Shown: positions 34,012 through 47,050, numbered from the stretch's first letter. The stretch: DNA of 64,000 nucleotides from Mangifera indica (GCF_011075055.1 NC_058148.1:2561322-2625321); one strand, 5' to 3'. The notes: generated from the letters alone by a model not told the origin. Translations and numbers: made by a program.

Positions 34012-34185
34012 TCCCTGACCCTAACGGTGAGGGGATTCCCCGATAAAAATGAGGAAAGGGGAAGGGATAGGGACAAAATAATCCCTATAATCAAGGACGG
34101 GGATACATATGTCCTCGCCCCTCCCTGCCCCGCCCCTCCCCTCCCCACCCCGCCCTTCCCCTTCCCACCCCCTCCCCTAAATCTA
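33976..34185. mobile_element. MITE-like G/C-rich fragment
   Basis: Sequence starting near aagatggcaatttgggc followed by gggactcc and gaggggattccccg resembles hAT-type nonautonomous elements that carry ATGGCAATGGG-like ends. The right terminal repeat is not found before the truncated G1 LTR. It includes the C-rich tract at 34,113-34,178. Confidence 0.45.
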
Positions 34186-34430
34186 ATATATTAATATAAT
34201 ATTTTTTGAACGATTGAGTTCTAGAAACTTTTACATTATGATTTATTAAAACTATAACTTTAATTTTATTAATTTTTGAATTATCAACTTTTACTAATTT
34301 TTGAACTATTAATCTAATATATTAAAAAAACTCCAAGAGTCTCATTATCATAAAATTCAAATGTATCAAATTAATTCTGTTTCAACTTCAAAACTTAGTT
34401 AGCCAATCTACCAGGTTTTACAAAAAAAAA
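34186..34430. other. Unassigned AT-rich spacer ending in poly-A
   Basis: AT-rich, no frame. It ends in a run of A immediately before the truncated G1 LTR. This may be a deletion or repair junction. Confidence 0.5.
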
Positions 34431-36584
34431 AGGTCCGGGGAATATTTTCTCTTTTTAATTATGCCATGTAACACTCCCAATTAGCAATTCACATAAACCA
34501 GTCCTACCAACCGACTGGATTTTTATCAACTTAATCACAATTAATCAAATAAGTACATAATAATAACCATTATAAAAATTATCACCCACAAAACTTTATA
34601 ATCAATTTTCATAACTAGGCATATATATATACATATATAGATATAGCTATACAAAATCATATACATATATAGATATAAGAAACAGCATATACACATATCC
34701 ACCAATATCTACATCAAGTATATATATATGCATATATTCACATATACATCAAAACATATAAATCAACAACAATATGGTGTCTTCCTCCCTCAGTCTCATG
34801 TCTCACTAGTGCTCCCCGGGAACCTTTGCTGCATCTCTTTACCTGTAAAATATTAAATTAAACAGAATGAGCGACTATGGCTCAGTAAGAAAATCATACT
34901 CAACACTTAAAGTATTTCATACCAGTACTAATCTCTTACATACTCAGCGTGTCTGAGCTATTTACAACTAAATAATTGACATAGAACACGCATTAAACAC
35001 ATATCATAATTCTTTTGTTTCACCCATTTATTCATTTCCTTACTATACAGATATGATTCACTCGTTATAATTTATGCATATATGAGTGTCATGACTTTTC
35101 TATTTTCTAATCGTACATCTTTCTCAACTCTTTATCAACCACATAGGCTTGCATGTGCAATTTACTTTCATAAAATATTTTCTGACCGGTCTAGACTACA
35201 TATGACAATACTTGCAGTTACCATAAGAGGTACAATTCTCTCTCACATGCATTTTTTTTTTTTTTTGCTGTCCACACAGTACATCTAATATTTTTCTTTG
35301 TTGTCCACACAATACAACTAATATTTTTTTCTTTGTTGTTCACACAGTATAGCTAATATTTTTATTTGTTGTCCACACAGTACAACTGGTTGTCCATATA
35401 GTACAACCGATATTTTTCTTTGCTATCCACACAGTACAACTCGCATGTAAGGATTTTAAGTAGGTTTTCTGCTTTCCTGTATCATATAAGTCATTATAAA
35501 ACCAAAAATACTTATTTTCCATTTTCTTAAAACATGCATAACTTAGAAAATGTTTTTCCTCTTCCTTTATTTTTTTTGAATCATGCATATGTTATGATTC
35601 CTCATGTATGCATATATAATCATAATATAAAATATGTCCATTCATTATTTTTCCTCATTCTTTTCATTCCTTCTCAAACATCATATTATTTTCTCATGCA
35701 TTTATAAATATCTCATGCCTCAAATTAATTTCAATTATACAATATAGGCTTAATATAAGGGTTATTTCATATATCATGCATATAATTAAGCAAAATTAAC
35801 CTATATCACATAAAATGATATTTTTGCCCTTATGGCAAAAAATTACATCATGAATCCTAATGAATTTCTTTATCCTTTTAAGCATAAATCACCTTAATTC
35901 TAATACTTTACACACTTATATAAGTAAAGGTTATTTAAATAACCTAACTCAAATTTACTTCAAGTATGTAAAGTATGAAATTCTTACCCTTTATTTGCTA
36001 AATAAATTATTTAAGCTTATTTACCTTCTTTTCTTCTTTCTGGCAACCTTAATCAACCAAAAATATAATCATCCATCAAAACTCTAAATTTCACATCTCT
36101 TAAAAATTAAATTTCTTACCTTAGAACTGATCAGAATTGATAGATCTACACTTTTTATAACTGGAGACTTTGGAAATTAGGTGGTTTAGCTAGGTTTTTG
36201 GATGAATTTTGATTAAGGGAAAGCTTTAGCAAAAATGGAAGGCTCTCGGCTAAAATGAAGAAGAAAATGAATAGGGTATATGTTTTATAAGCCTTTTGGA
36301 CCATTTTGCCCTTAATCTTTTCCATAAATGACTATTTTATCCTTAGCCAATTACCAAAAATTCTTAGCACCACCATATAATTTCAAGTGTGCCATTCAAT
36401 TTTAATTTCCACTTTGTCCCTTGAATCTTTATAAAATGACCATTTTACCCCTTTGAAAATTATTGCTCATTTAGTAGTTTTCTATAATTCTTTTGCAATT
36501 TCTTTAGACAACAAGTTATAAAATCAACTCTAGGGGTAATTTTGGAAGTGGAGTTTACTGACACAACTGAATTCGGATGTTACA
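34431..36584 (-). repeat. G1 LTR, downstream copy, outer end lost
   Basis: It matches the right LTR from ggtccggggaatattttctc onward and ends ggatgttaca. The first 60 bases or so of the plus-strand LTR start are missing. It contains six copies of the 'cacacagtac' minisatellite (about 35,268-35,445). The sequence immediately to its right, tttcctcccctttaaa, is the polypurine tract on the element strand. Confidence 0.92.
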
Positions 36585-36619
36585 TTTCCTCCCCTTTAAA
36601 AGAATTTCGTCTTCGAAAT

Positions 36620-38125
36620 TTAAACAAATAGGTTGGGAAATCTCTCTCTTATTTGTTGCTCAACCTCCCATGTGGCTTTTTCCACCTTATGATTCTTCCA
36701 TAATACTTTCACTAATGGAATTGTCTTATTTCGAAACTCTTTTATTTTTCTGTCTAGTATCTACACCGGTTGCTCCTCATAAGCTAAATCTTCTTTTAAT
36801 TTCACATCATCTAATTTAAATATATGTGAAGGATCGCTAATGTACTTTCTCAATAAAGAAATATGAAATACATTATGAACTCGATCCATACTAGGTGGCA
36901 GTACAAGTCTATAAGCCACCTTGCCACTCTTTCTAAAATTTCAAATGGGCTAATAAATCTTGGAGCAAGTTTCCCTTTTCTTCTAAATCTCATCACATGC
37001 TTATAAGGGGCTATTTTCATAAAAACTTTATCACCCGATTGAAACTTTACTTCTTTCCTTTCAAAATCTGCATAGCTCTTTTGTCTGTCTTGAGCTTGAT
37101 TCAATCTAGTCTTGATAGTCTTTATATTTTCCACCATCCTTTGGGTTAACTTAGGTCCAAGAACTTGATTTAAATCATCTCGCTCTCCTATGTCATCCCA
37201 ATGTAATGGGGATCTACACTTTCTTCCATAAAGAGCCTCATATAATGACATTTTAATGGTGGACTGATAACTATTATTATATACAAATTCTATCAAAGGG
37301 ATCATTTCATGCCAGGTCATTTTATAATCTAAACAACAGGCCCTCAACATATCCTCTAGTATTTGATTCACCCTTTCTGTCTGACCATCTGTTTGAGGAT
37401 GATATGTTGTGCTAAATGCCAGCCTAGTACCCAGTGCTCTTTGTAAGCTATCCCAAAAAGCTGAAACAAATCTGGGGTCTCTATCCGACACAATAGTTTT
37501 AGGTACGCTATATAATCTCACAATCTTCCGTACATAGATTTGGGCCAATTGATCTGAAGTAAAACTATCTTTCACTGGAATAAAATGTGTCGATTTAGTC
37601 AATCTATCTACAATCACCCATAGTGCATTATAGCCTTTTTGTACTCGAGATAGGCCAATGATGAAATCCATTGAAATATCTTCCCACTTCCATTCAGGAA
37701 CACTAAGTCGGTGGAGCAAACCTGAAGGTCTCTGATGCTCGGCCTTGACTTGTTGACATACTAAGCACTTAGCTACATAGTCACCAATATTTTTCTTCAT
37801 ACCTATCCACCAATAAGTTTTCTTTAAATCCTGATATATCTTTACTCCCCCAGAGTGGGCAGTGCAAAGTGTATCATGTGCTTCACTTAAGATTTTCTTT
37901 CTCAATTGTAGATCTTGGGGAATACATACCCTGTTTTTGAACTTGAGCACTTTATCAATAATTTGAAACTCAGTTATTTTCCCTTCACATATCTGTTGAC
38001 TCATTTTCTGGCACCATAAATCTTCTACTTGCTTTTCTTTTATTTCATTAAGGAGATTAGATTGAATTTCTAATCTGGTCACTCGACTTCCTATCACCTT
38101 AATCTATTCCCTCTTAAACTCTTCC
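36620..38125 (-). pseudogene. G1 integrase and chromodomain
   Basis: The 415-codon stretch 38,097-36,850 holds the HHCC finger (H-DTLCTAH...[16 protein letters not shown]) and the D,D,E core. Seen there are SMDFIIGL, then VSDRDPRF, then [13 protein letters not shown], so the catalytic residues are present. The GPF-like segment follows. A one-base deletion in a G run near 36,920 shifts the frame before the end. Past the shift the chromodomain is readable in another frame with both of its Trp codons intact (KVLWKNHKVEKATWEVEQQ). Two TAG codons just upstream (about 38,105-38,125) separate it from RNase H. Confidence 0.9.
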
Positions 38126-39240
38126 TATAACTCTATCTGAGTGGTGAGATGAGTTATGGCAATCTTTTTACTCAAGGTATCGGCTACCACATTTTCTTTA
38201 CCCGGATGATATTTAATATCACATTCATAATCTTTGACTAGCTCCAACCATCTTCTTTGTCGCATATTCAAGTCTTTCTGAGTGAAAAAATATTTTAGAC
38301 TTTTATGGTCGGTGGAGATATTATATTTAACTCCAAATAAATAATGCCTCCAAATTTTTAAAGTAAAAACCACTGCTGCTAACTCTAAATCATAGGTAGG
38401 GTAGCATGTTTCATAATCTTTTAACTGTCGAGAGGCATACGCTATCACCTTACCCTTTCGCATCAACACGACTCTCAAGCCATTATGCGAGGTATCGCAA
38501 TAAATATCATAGTCTACACCCTCCTCTGGTAATACTAAAATAGGAGTTATAGTCAACCAACTTTTTAGCTCTTGGAAACTCTTTTCACAAGCTTCAGTCC
38601 ATAGAAAATGAGTTCCTTGTCTGGTAAAAGCTGTAAGTGGCTTGGCTAATCGGGCAAAACCTTGTACAAATCTCCTGTAATAACTGGCTAGCCCTAAAAA
38701 GCTTCTGATTTCCTTCACCATTTTCAGTCTCGTCCATTCAAGTATTGTTTCCACTTTACTGGGGTCTACAGCTATACCTTCCTTAGTAACCACATGTCCC
38801 AAAAACACTACTCGATCCAACTAGAATTCACACTTAGAGAATTTGGCATACAATTTCTTTTCTTTCAATCTTTGTAGAACAAATCTCAAGTGTTCTGCAT
38901 GTTCTTCTTCTGATCTGGAGTATATCAAGATATCATCAATAAATACCACCAAGAATTTGTCAAGGCAATCATGAAATACTCATTCATTAAATCCATAAAG
39001 ATTGCTAGAGCATTAGTCAATCCAAAGGGCATCACCACAAACTCGTAGTGCCCGTAGCGGGTCCGAAAAGCTGTCTTTGGAATATCTTGCTCTGTAATCC
39101 TCACCTAGTGATAACCTAACCTCAAGTCAATTTTGGAGAACACAGAAGCTCCTTTCAATTGATCAAATAAATCATCAATTTGAGGCAACAGGTATTTATT
39201 CTTTATTGTAAGTTTATTTAATTCCACATACGAAACGACC
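38125..39240 (-). pseudogene. G1 reverse transcriptase and RNase H
   Basis: RNase H (38,820-38,125) is open and includes YDIYCDTSHNGLRVVLM, then [16 protein letters not shown]. The RT part (39,240-38,820) is broken in four ways relative to G3. About 13 bases are deleted near 39,225, removing the CIDYR block. A TAG near 39,105 stands where G3 has CAG. A one-base deletion near 38,985 shifts the frame. A TAG near 38,822 stands where G3 has TGG. Confidence 0.88.
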
Positions 39241-39960
39241 CATCTTTCTTTTTGACAAATAGTATAGGCCCTCCCCAAGGAGAGTGCCTGGGTCTAATAA
39301 AACCCTTATCTAAAAGTTCTTGCAAATGTTTCTTTAATTCTTGTAATTCAGTTAGAGCCATTTGGTAAGGGGCTTTTGAAATTGGGGCTGAGCTAGGTTC
39401 TAAATCTATACTAAACTCCAGTTCTCTCTCTAGAGGTAAACCTGGTAACTCATCAGGAAAAATATCTAGAAAATCTCGTACTATTGAGACATCTTGATCA
39501 CCCAATCTTTGAATATCACATTCATGTACCACATGAGCTAAATATCTCATACACCCCTTTTTCAAAAATTTTTGTGTTTTTACACTATTGATCATCATAC
39601 TAGGCTGATGACCCTCTCCAAAATTGAAGTGATCCCCGTTGTCAAGTTGGAATTGAGCCTTTTTCTTTCTACAGTCAATTTCGACTCCATATCTTTCTAA
39701 GAAATCCATGCCTAAGATAACATCAAAATCGGGTATATCAAAGACAATCAAGTCCACCTTTAACTCTCTCTCATGTATCACTACCCTCTGGTTTTTTAAC
39801 ATCTTATTAGTAATCACACTTCCACCATCTAGCATCTCAACTCTAATAGAATAGGTAGATCTAACAGGCACTAAACCTACCCTTTCAATAACCTCTGGTG
39901 TAATAAAGAAATGTGTAGATCCTGAATCAATCAATGCATATAAGGAAACAGAGTGGAAAA
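39218..39960 (-). pseudogene. G1 protease and start of RT
   Basis: The 238-codon open stretch starts in the protease with LIDSGSTHFFI, the retropepsin active site with its Asp intact. It then shows VILGMDFLERYGVEIDC and continues into the N-terminal RT region ([27 protein letters not shown]). It ends at the small deletion near 39,225. The frame is continuous with gag in the sister copy G3. Confidence 0.88.
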
Positions 39961-40019
39961 AGAGCTGACCAGTAACTACAGATGGGCTAGCCTCTGCTTG
40001 ACTATAGGTAGCTGTATAG

Positions 40020-41270
40020 ACTCATGCATTAGTACTTCTCCCTGGTTGCACTGGCAGAATTAGGCTTTACTGTGGCTGTATCTGAACTGGCACTTTGGTA
40101 CTCTGGCAATCCTTTGCTATATGCCCTGGTTGTCGACATCTATAACAAATCACCTGTTTCTGCTGGTACCAACATTCCCCATTATGACGTCTCCCACAAA
40201 TCTGACACTGGGGAATATTTTCTTTTCTAGGCTTCTTGTCACTTTTCTCGCCTTTTCTATTTGCTTTTGACTGGAATTTTCTTTTTCCCCTATTGTTTAT
40301 GAAACTGGAGCTAATTGAACTACCCTATGATGTTGTAGTAGGTGCTAAAATAGTCAATGAAATAGGTAAAGTGATCGACTTGGCATCACTGTCTGAGGTG
40401 TTGTCAATAATAAAGGTGTTGACATAGAGGGTGCATTCTTGGGTAGCTTATCAACATATACCTCCAACCTCAATGCTTTTTCCAATGCCTCTTCATAAGT
40501 TTGAGGAGGTTGTGGTCCAGCTAGCACATGTAAGGTTATCTCTGGTCTAAGGCCCTGAAGAAATCTGTCCAATCAGAGACTAGGTGTACTCACCATACCT
40601 AGAGCAAAACTAGATAAGACATCAAAACGGGTAGAATAATCCTTTACTAAACCTTCCCCTTGTTACAAAGAAATGAACTCTTGAACTTTGACTGCTACCA
40701 CATCAACTGTTCTGTATTGGGCCTCAAATGCCCTTCTAAAGTCTTGCCAAGTCATCAGATCCACATTTCTGGTTTCTTTAACTAGGTCCCACCATACGCG
40801 GGCCTCTGCCCTTATCAAGAAACTGGCATACCAAACTTTTTCTCTATCAGTCACAGGAAATAATCCATAGTACTTTCCACCTGCTTGATCCATTCATCAG
40901 CCACTAAAGGATCTTTAGTACCTTTAAATTCATGAGAGGTATGCTGACTAGGTAAGGAATAAATAGGCTCAAACCGCCTTTGAGCTCCAACTTCTCCTCT
41001 CCCTTCATTCCTCATTTCATTTCTGATTTCTTCTATGACCTCCTCACGAATCTCACTTCTAATCTCATCTCGAATGGCATCTCTGGCTATATTTTCAAGT
41101 GTAGGTCTACCTTGACTCTCGATCAACACCTGACGGACTATATCTCTAATTTCTGCTAGCCCAAATCTTGAACCACCTGACGAGGTAGGGTTAGACGGTT
41201 CTCCCGTCTCTCTCTGGATACCCTTTCCACGACCCCGTCCTCATCCTCGTCTTATGGTACTCCTCATCTA
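40020..41270 (-). pseudogene. G1 Gag with zinc knuckle
   Basis: The minus strand encodes the retrotransposon gag domain in pieces (41,129-40,851, 40,893-40,663, 40,572-40,354), with WYASFLIRAEARVWWDLVKE and LDRFLQGLRPEI. The knuckle (C-x2-C-x4-H-x4-C) lies near 40,120-40,165. Stops include TAA near 40,665, TGA near 40,577 and TAA near 40,065. Each of these three stands where G3 keeps a sense codon (Gln, Arg, Gln). Confidence 0.88.
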
Positions 41271-41470
41271 ATAACTGTATAAGTGTAATTACATAATATT
41301 CTATTATTTGAATATAGGTAAAGAAAACAACTTCCTGCAGTCGATTCTGGGGAGCTGATCTGTGAGACATGAGGGGCACATGTGTAATATTAGAATGTAA
41401 AACTATATATAGATATTATATTATATTACACCACATTTTATTATATCTTTCATTAAGCGCCCAAAATCGC

Positions 41471-41482
41471 GCTCTGATACCA
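41471..41482 (-). other. G1 primer-binding site
   Basis: Plus-strand gctctgatacca reads TGGTATCAGAGC on the element strand, the initiator tRNA-Met complement. It lies four bases from the LTR. Confidence 0.93.
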
Positions 41483-41486
41483 AAAA

Positions 41487-43731
41487 TGTAACCTCTCCTA
41501 AACAATAGGTGTGTTATAGAAAAACAGCAACAGTTCTCCTATTTTTGAGGGCCCAGGGAATATTTTCTCTTTTTAATTATGCCCTGTAACACTCCCAATT
41601 AGCAATTCACATAAACCAGTCCTACCAACCGACTGGATTTTTATCAACTTAATCACAATTAATCAAATAAGTACATAATAATAATCATTATAAAAATTAT
41701 CACCCACAAAACTTTATAATCAATTTTCATAACTAGTCATAGATATATACATATATAGATACAACTATACAAAATCATATACATATATAGATATAAGAAA
41801 CAACATATACATATATCCACCAATATCTACATCAAGTATATATATATATATATATATGCATATATTCACATATACATCAAAACATATAAATCAACAACAA
41901 TATGGTGCCTTTCTCCCTCAGCCTCATGTCTCACTAGTGCTCCCTGGGAACCTTTGCTGCATCTCTTTACCTGTAAAATATTAAATTAAATAGAGTGAGC
42001 GACTATGGCTCAGTAAGAAAATCATACTCAACACTTAAAGTATTTCATACCAGTACTAATCTCTTTCATACTCAGCGTGTCTGAGCTATTTACAACTAAA
42101 TAATTGACATAGAACACGTATTAAACACATATCATAATTCTTTTGTTTCACCCATTTATTCATTTCCTTACTATACAGATATGATTCACCCGTTATGATT
42201 TACGCATATATGAGTGTCATGACTTTTCTATTTTCTAATCGTACATTTTTTTCAACTCTTTATCAGCCACATAGGCTTGCATGTATGGTTCTAATGTAAT
42301 TTACTTTCATAAAATATTTTTTGACCAGTCTAGACTACATATGACAGTACTTACAGTTACCATAAGAGGTACAATTCTCTCTTACACGCATATTTTATTA
42401 TTTTTTTCTTTGTTGTCCACACAGTACAGCTAATATTTTTCTTTGTTGTCCACACAGTACAGCTAATATTTTTTTCTTTGTTGTTCACACAGTATAGCTA
42501 ATATTTTTATTTATTGTCCACACAATATAACTGGTTGTCTACACAGTACAACCGATATTTTTCTTTATTGTCCACACAGTACAACTCACGTGTAAGGATT
42601 TTAAGTAGGTTTTCTACTTTCCTGTATCATATGAGTCATTATAAAACCAAAAATACTTATTTTCCATTTTCTAAAAACATGCATAACTTAGAAAATATTT
42701 TTCCTCTTTCTTTATTTTTTTCTGAATCATGCATATGCTATGATTCCTCATGTATACATGTATAACCATAATATAAAATATGTCCATTCATTATTTTCCC
42801 TCATTCTTTTTATTCCTTTTCAAATATCATATTATTTTCTCATGCATTTATATATATCTCATGCCTCAAATTAATTTCAATTATACAATATAGGCTTAAT
42901 ATAAGGGTTATTCCATATATCATGCATATAATTAAGCAAAATTAACCTATATCACATAAAATGACTTTTTTGCCCTTATGGCCAAAAATTACATCATGAA
43001 TCCTAATGAATTTCTTTATCCTTTTAAGCATAAATCATCTTAATTCTAATACTTTACATACTTATATAAGTAAAGATTATTTAAATAACCTAACTCAAAT
43101 TTACTTCAAGTATGTAAAGTATGAAATTCTTACCTTTTATATGCTAAATAGATTATTTAAGCGTATTTACCTTCTTTTCTTCTTTCCAGCAACCTTAATT
43201 AACCAAAAATATAATCATCCATCAAAACTCTAAATTTCACATCTCTTAAAAATTAAATTTCTTACTTTAGAACTTATCAGAATTGATAGATCTACACTTT
43301 TTATAACTAGAGGCATTGGAAATTAGGTGGTTTAGCTAGGTTTTTGGATGAATTTTGATTAAGGGAAAGCTTTAGCAAAAATGGAAGGCTCTCGGCTAAA
43401 ATGAAGAAGAAAATGAATAGGGTATATGTTTTATAAGCCTTTTGGACCATTTTGCCTTTAATCTTTTCCATAAATGACTATTTTATCCTTAGCCAATTAC
43501 CAAAATCCCTTAGCACCACCATATAATTTCAAGTGTGTCATTCAATTTTAATTTCCACTTTGTCCCTTGAATCTTTATAAAATGACCATTTTACCCCCTT
43601 TGAAAATTATTGTTCATTTAGTAATTTTCTATAATTCTTTTACAATTTCTTTAGACAACAAGTTATAAAATCAACTCTAAGGGTAATTTTGGAAGTGGAG
43701 TTTACTGACACACCTGAATTCGGATGTTACA
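41487..43731 (-). repeat. G1 LTR, upstream copy (2,245 bp)
   Basis: On the plus strand it starts tgtaacctctcctaaacaat and ends ggatgttaca. It contains an (AT)n run (about 41,836-41,857) and six minisatellite units (about 42,411-42,592). Its last 51 bases form the loop between it and the abutting inverted LTR G2. Confidence 0.94.
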
Positions 43732-45529
43732 CTAGAGTTGATTTTATAACTTGTTGTGTAAAGAAATTGTAAAAGAATTATAGAAAACTACTAAATGAGC
43801 AATATTTTTCAAATGGGGTAAAAAGGGTCATTTTAAAAAGATTTAAGGGACAAAGTGAAAATTAAAATTGAATGGCACACTTGAAATTATATGGTGGTGT
43901 TAAGGGTTTTTGGTAATTGGCTAAGGATAAAATAGTTATTTATGGAAAAGATTAAGGGCAAATGGTCCAAAAGGCTTATAAAACTTAAATCTATTCATCT
44001 TCTTCATCATTTGCCGAGAACCTCCATTATTTTTTCGCTAAAGCTTTCCTTAAGCAAAATTCATCTAAAAACCTAGCTAAACCACCTAATTTCCAAAGCC
44101 TCCAATTATAAAAAATGTAGATCTGTTAATTCTAGTCAGTTCTAAGGTAAGAAATTTAATTTTTAAGATATGTCAAGTTTAGGATTTTGATGGATGATTA
44201 TATTTTTGGTTGATTAAAGTTGCCAGAAAGAAGAAAAGAAGGTGAATAAGCTTAAATCATCTATTTAGCAAATAAAAGGTAAGAATTTCATACTTTACAT
44301 ACTTGAAGTAAATTTGAGTTAGGTTATTTAAATAACCTTTACTTATATAAATATGTAAAGTATTAGAATTAAGGTGATTTATGCTTAAAAGGATAAAGAA
44401 ATTCATTAGAATTCAAGATGTAATTTTTGGTCATAAGGGTATTTTAGACATTTCATATTTCTAAGGTTAGCTTTGTGGATTTTGTGTGTTGAATATATGA
44501 GAAATGATGAATTGATGAAAGAATTTTCACTAAGTTAATTTTGTTTAATTATGTGGAATAGCCCTTATATTAAGTTTATATTATATATTTTGAAATTAAT
44601 TTGATGCATGAGATATAAATAAATGCTTGAGAAAATAATATGATGTTTGATAAGGAGTGAAAAGAATAAGGGAAAATAATGAATGGACATATTTCATATT
44701 ATGGTTATACATGCATACATGAGAAATTATAGCATATGCACGATTTCAGAAAAATAAAGAAAGAAAAAAAAACATTTTCTAAGCTATGCATGTTTTCATA
44801 AAATGGAAAACAAGTGTTTTTGGTTTTATAATAACTCATATGATACAGGAAAACAGAAAACATACTTAAAATCCTTACACGTGAGCTGTACTGTGTGGAC
44901 AGCAAAGAAAAATATTAGCTGTACTGTATGGACAGCAAAGAAAAATATTAGCTGTACTATATGGACAGCAAAGAAAAAAATATGCGTGTAAGAGAGAATT
45001 ATACTTTGTATGGTGACTGCAAGTACTGTCATATGTAGTCTAGACCGGTCAATGAGAAAGAGAGAAAAAAAAATTAGTAAATATTTTATGAAAGTTATTT
45101 GCATTAGAATTATGCATACAAGCCTGTGTGGCTGATAAAGAGTTGAGAAAGATGTACGATTAGAAAATAGAAATGTTATGGCACTCATACATGCATAAAT
45201 CATAACGAGTGAATCATATCTGTATAGTGAAAAAATGAATAAATATGTGAAAGAAAAGAATTATGATACGTGTTAAATGCGTGTTCTGTGTCAATTATTT
45301 TGTTGTAAATAACTCAGACACGCTAAGTATGGAAAAGATTAATACTGGTATAAAATACTTTGAGTATTGAGTATGATTTTCTTACTGAGCCATGGTCGCT
45401 CACTCCGTTTAATTTAATATTTTACAGATAAAGAGTTACAACAAAGGTTCTCGGGGAACACTAGTGAGACATGAGACTAAGGGAGGAAGGCACCATAATT
45501 TTGTTGATTTAAATGTTATGATGTATATG

Positions 45530-45608
<79 letters not shown>

Positions 45609-45859
45609 TTAGTTTTGAAAATTGGTTATAAAGTTTCTGTGGGTTATAATTTTTATGATGGTTATTATTATGTACTTATTTTATTTATTATGATTAGGTG
45701 ATGAAAATCCAGTCGATTGGTAGGACTAGTTTATAAGAATTATTAATTGGGAGTGTTACAAGGCATAATTAAAAAAGAGAAAATATTTCCTGGACCCTCT
45801 AAAATAGGGGAACTCTTGCTGTTTTTCTATAACACACCTATTGGTTAGGAGATGTTACA
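43732..45859 (+). repeat. G2: forward LTR of the same family, 5' 51 bases lost
   Basis: It starts at ctagagttgattttataact, which corresponds to base 52 of the complete G3 LTR, and ends gagatgttaca, the LTR terminus. No primer site or coding sequence follows, so it is a solo or broken LTR. It abuts G1's LTR in inverted orientation. It contains only three minisatellite units (44,885-44,975) and the longest (AT)n run of the family (about 45,532-45,604). Confidence 0.93.
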
Positions 45860-46275
45860 GTATTTATGTCTTTCAAATCAAATATTAAAGAGAAATCTAA
45901 AGTTTAAGATCAATGATGATAATAGGATGCAATATATAATTTGGCTTAATAATATTCTTTACATATGTATATTAACTTTTAAATTTCAGAAATTTATATG
46001 TATATTAACTATTGAATTTAAGAATAATCCAGAATTTGACACAAGCCTAGAATACAAGCCCGAACCTGAGCCTAAAGTAAAGCCCAGTGAACCCTAACCA
46101 GTATATACGGACTTGAGTTAGGTGCGAGCTGAGCACGAACATTTAAATTATAAAGCAAGTTGAACACGAACATGTGTTTTAACTAGCTCAGTGAGCCCGA
46201 ACCAAGCCCAAGCCGAGCTTAAATGAAAACGAGTCGAACCTATTCAGCTTGGCTTGGCTCATATCCACCTCTACT
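45860..46275. other. AT-rich sequence and GAGCTNAGC-rich MITE-like fragment
   Basis: From about 46,030 to 46,275 the sequence is rich in aagcc, gagct and cgaac motifs and ends cttggctcatatccacctcta. This is similar in style to the interior and right end of the MITE at 19.66 kb. No left terminal repeat or target duplication was found. Confidence 0.4.
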
Positions 46276-46860
46276 TATAACCCCAATAGTTTTAATATGA
46301 TATATACACTTCTAATTTATTACATTTTATTTAATTTTTGGGATGTAATTGTCATTTTTTAAACTACTGAGAAACATGTTAAAATTTTAAAATTTTCAAA
46401 AATACACCCAAGTTTTTTTTCAAATTTTCAAAACCCTTGAAAATTTTTATTAACACCCCTAATATATTTTAAAATTATGGTTCACTCCCAAACATATTAT
46501 TATATGATATTAAGGCTTTCATCTATACTTTTACTAGTATGATCACTATTATTACGATCCCTAAAATCTATTGGAAACCTTAGCTATTGGTGTCAATACT
46601 TATAGCCCTAATAGTTTGTAATAATTATTTAGAGTGTAACTATCATTTTTTAAACTATTAAAACATATTAAAATTTTGAAAATTTCAAAAATACACCGAA
46701 CTTTTTTCAAATTTTTAAAAACCCTTGAAATTTTCATTAACACTCTTAATATTTTCAAAAATTACAATTCACTCCCAAATATATGATTATATATCATTAA
46801 GACTTTTATCTATATTTCTACTAGTATAATCAGTATTATCAGTTCTCATCATTCTCAACC
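46270..46860. repeat. Tandem duplication, about 290-bp unit
   Basis: The block around tcattttttaaacta occurs at 46,352 and 46,643. The block around ctagtat occurs at 46,534 and 46,821. Offsets are 287-291. The copies share order and wording throughout but differ by many substitutions and small indels, so the duplication is old. Confidence 0.85.
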
Positions 46861-47050
46861 CAAAAAGGAAAGATATGAAAAAGGGATAAAAATGAAAAGA
46901 AAAGGAAATAAGTGGGTTTTTAATATAATTTGGATATTTAAAATGTATGTTTTTAATTTTCATTAATCTGTGGTTATATGATAATTTTGAAAAATGAAAT
47001 AGTTAGAATAAAATGATTATTTTTATTTTCTAATAATGTATATAAAAATT
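46861..47050. other. Spacer before the solo LTR
   Basis: AT-rich sequence with no feature. Its last five bases (47,051-47,055, gattt) are the candidate target duplication of the solo LTR. Confidence 0.5.

Larger units (their letters stand above)
34431..43731 (-). mobile_element. Ty3/gypsy chromovirus element G1 (Tekay/Del-like), left end truncated
   Basis: Minus-strand element of 9.3 kb: right LTR 41,487-43,731, primer site 41,471-41,482, gag about 41,270-40,020, protease about 39,950, RT and RNase H to 38,125, integrase 38,097-36,850, chromodomain near 36,620-36,740, polypurine tract 36,585-36,600, left LTR 34,431-36,584. The left LTR lacks about 60 outer bases, so target duplications cannot be compared. 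It is the same family as G2 and G3. It carries stops, at least two single-base deletions and one small deletion. Confidence 0.93.

Noticed and set aside
35268..35445. CRISPR-like regular repeats of about 35 bp
   Set aside because: The units are directly adjacent with A-rich variation between them, lie inside plant LTRs and recur in every LTR of the family. There are no unique spacers and no cas genes.
43732..45859. G2 as the 5' LTR of a further full element
   Set aside because: No primer site or coding sequence follows its end at 45,859. The next sequence is unrelated.
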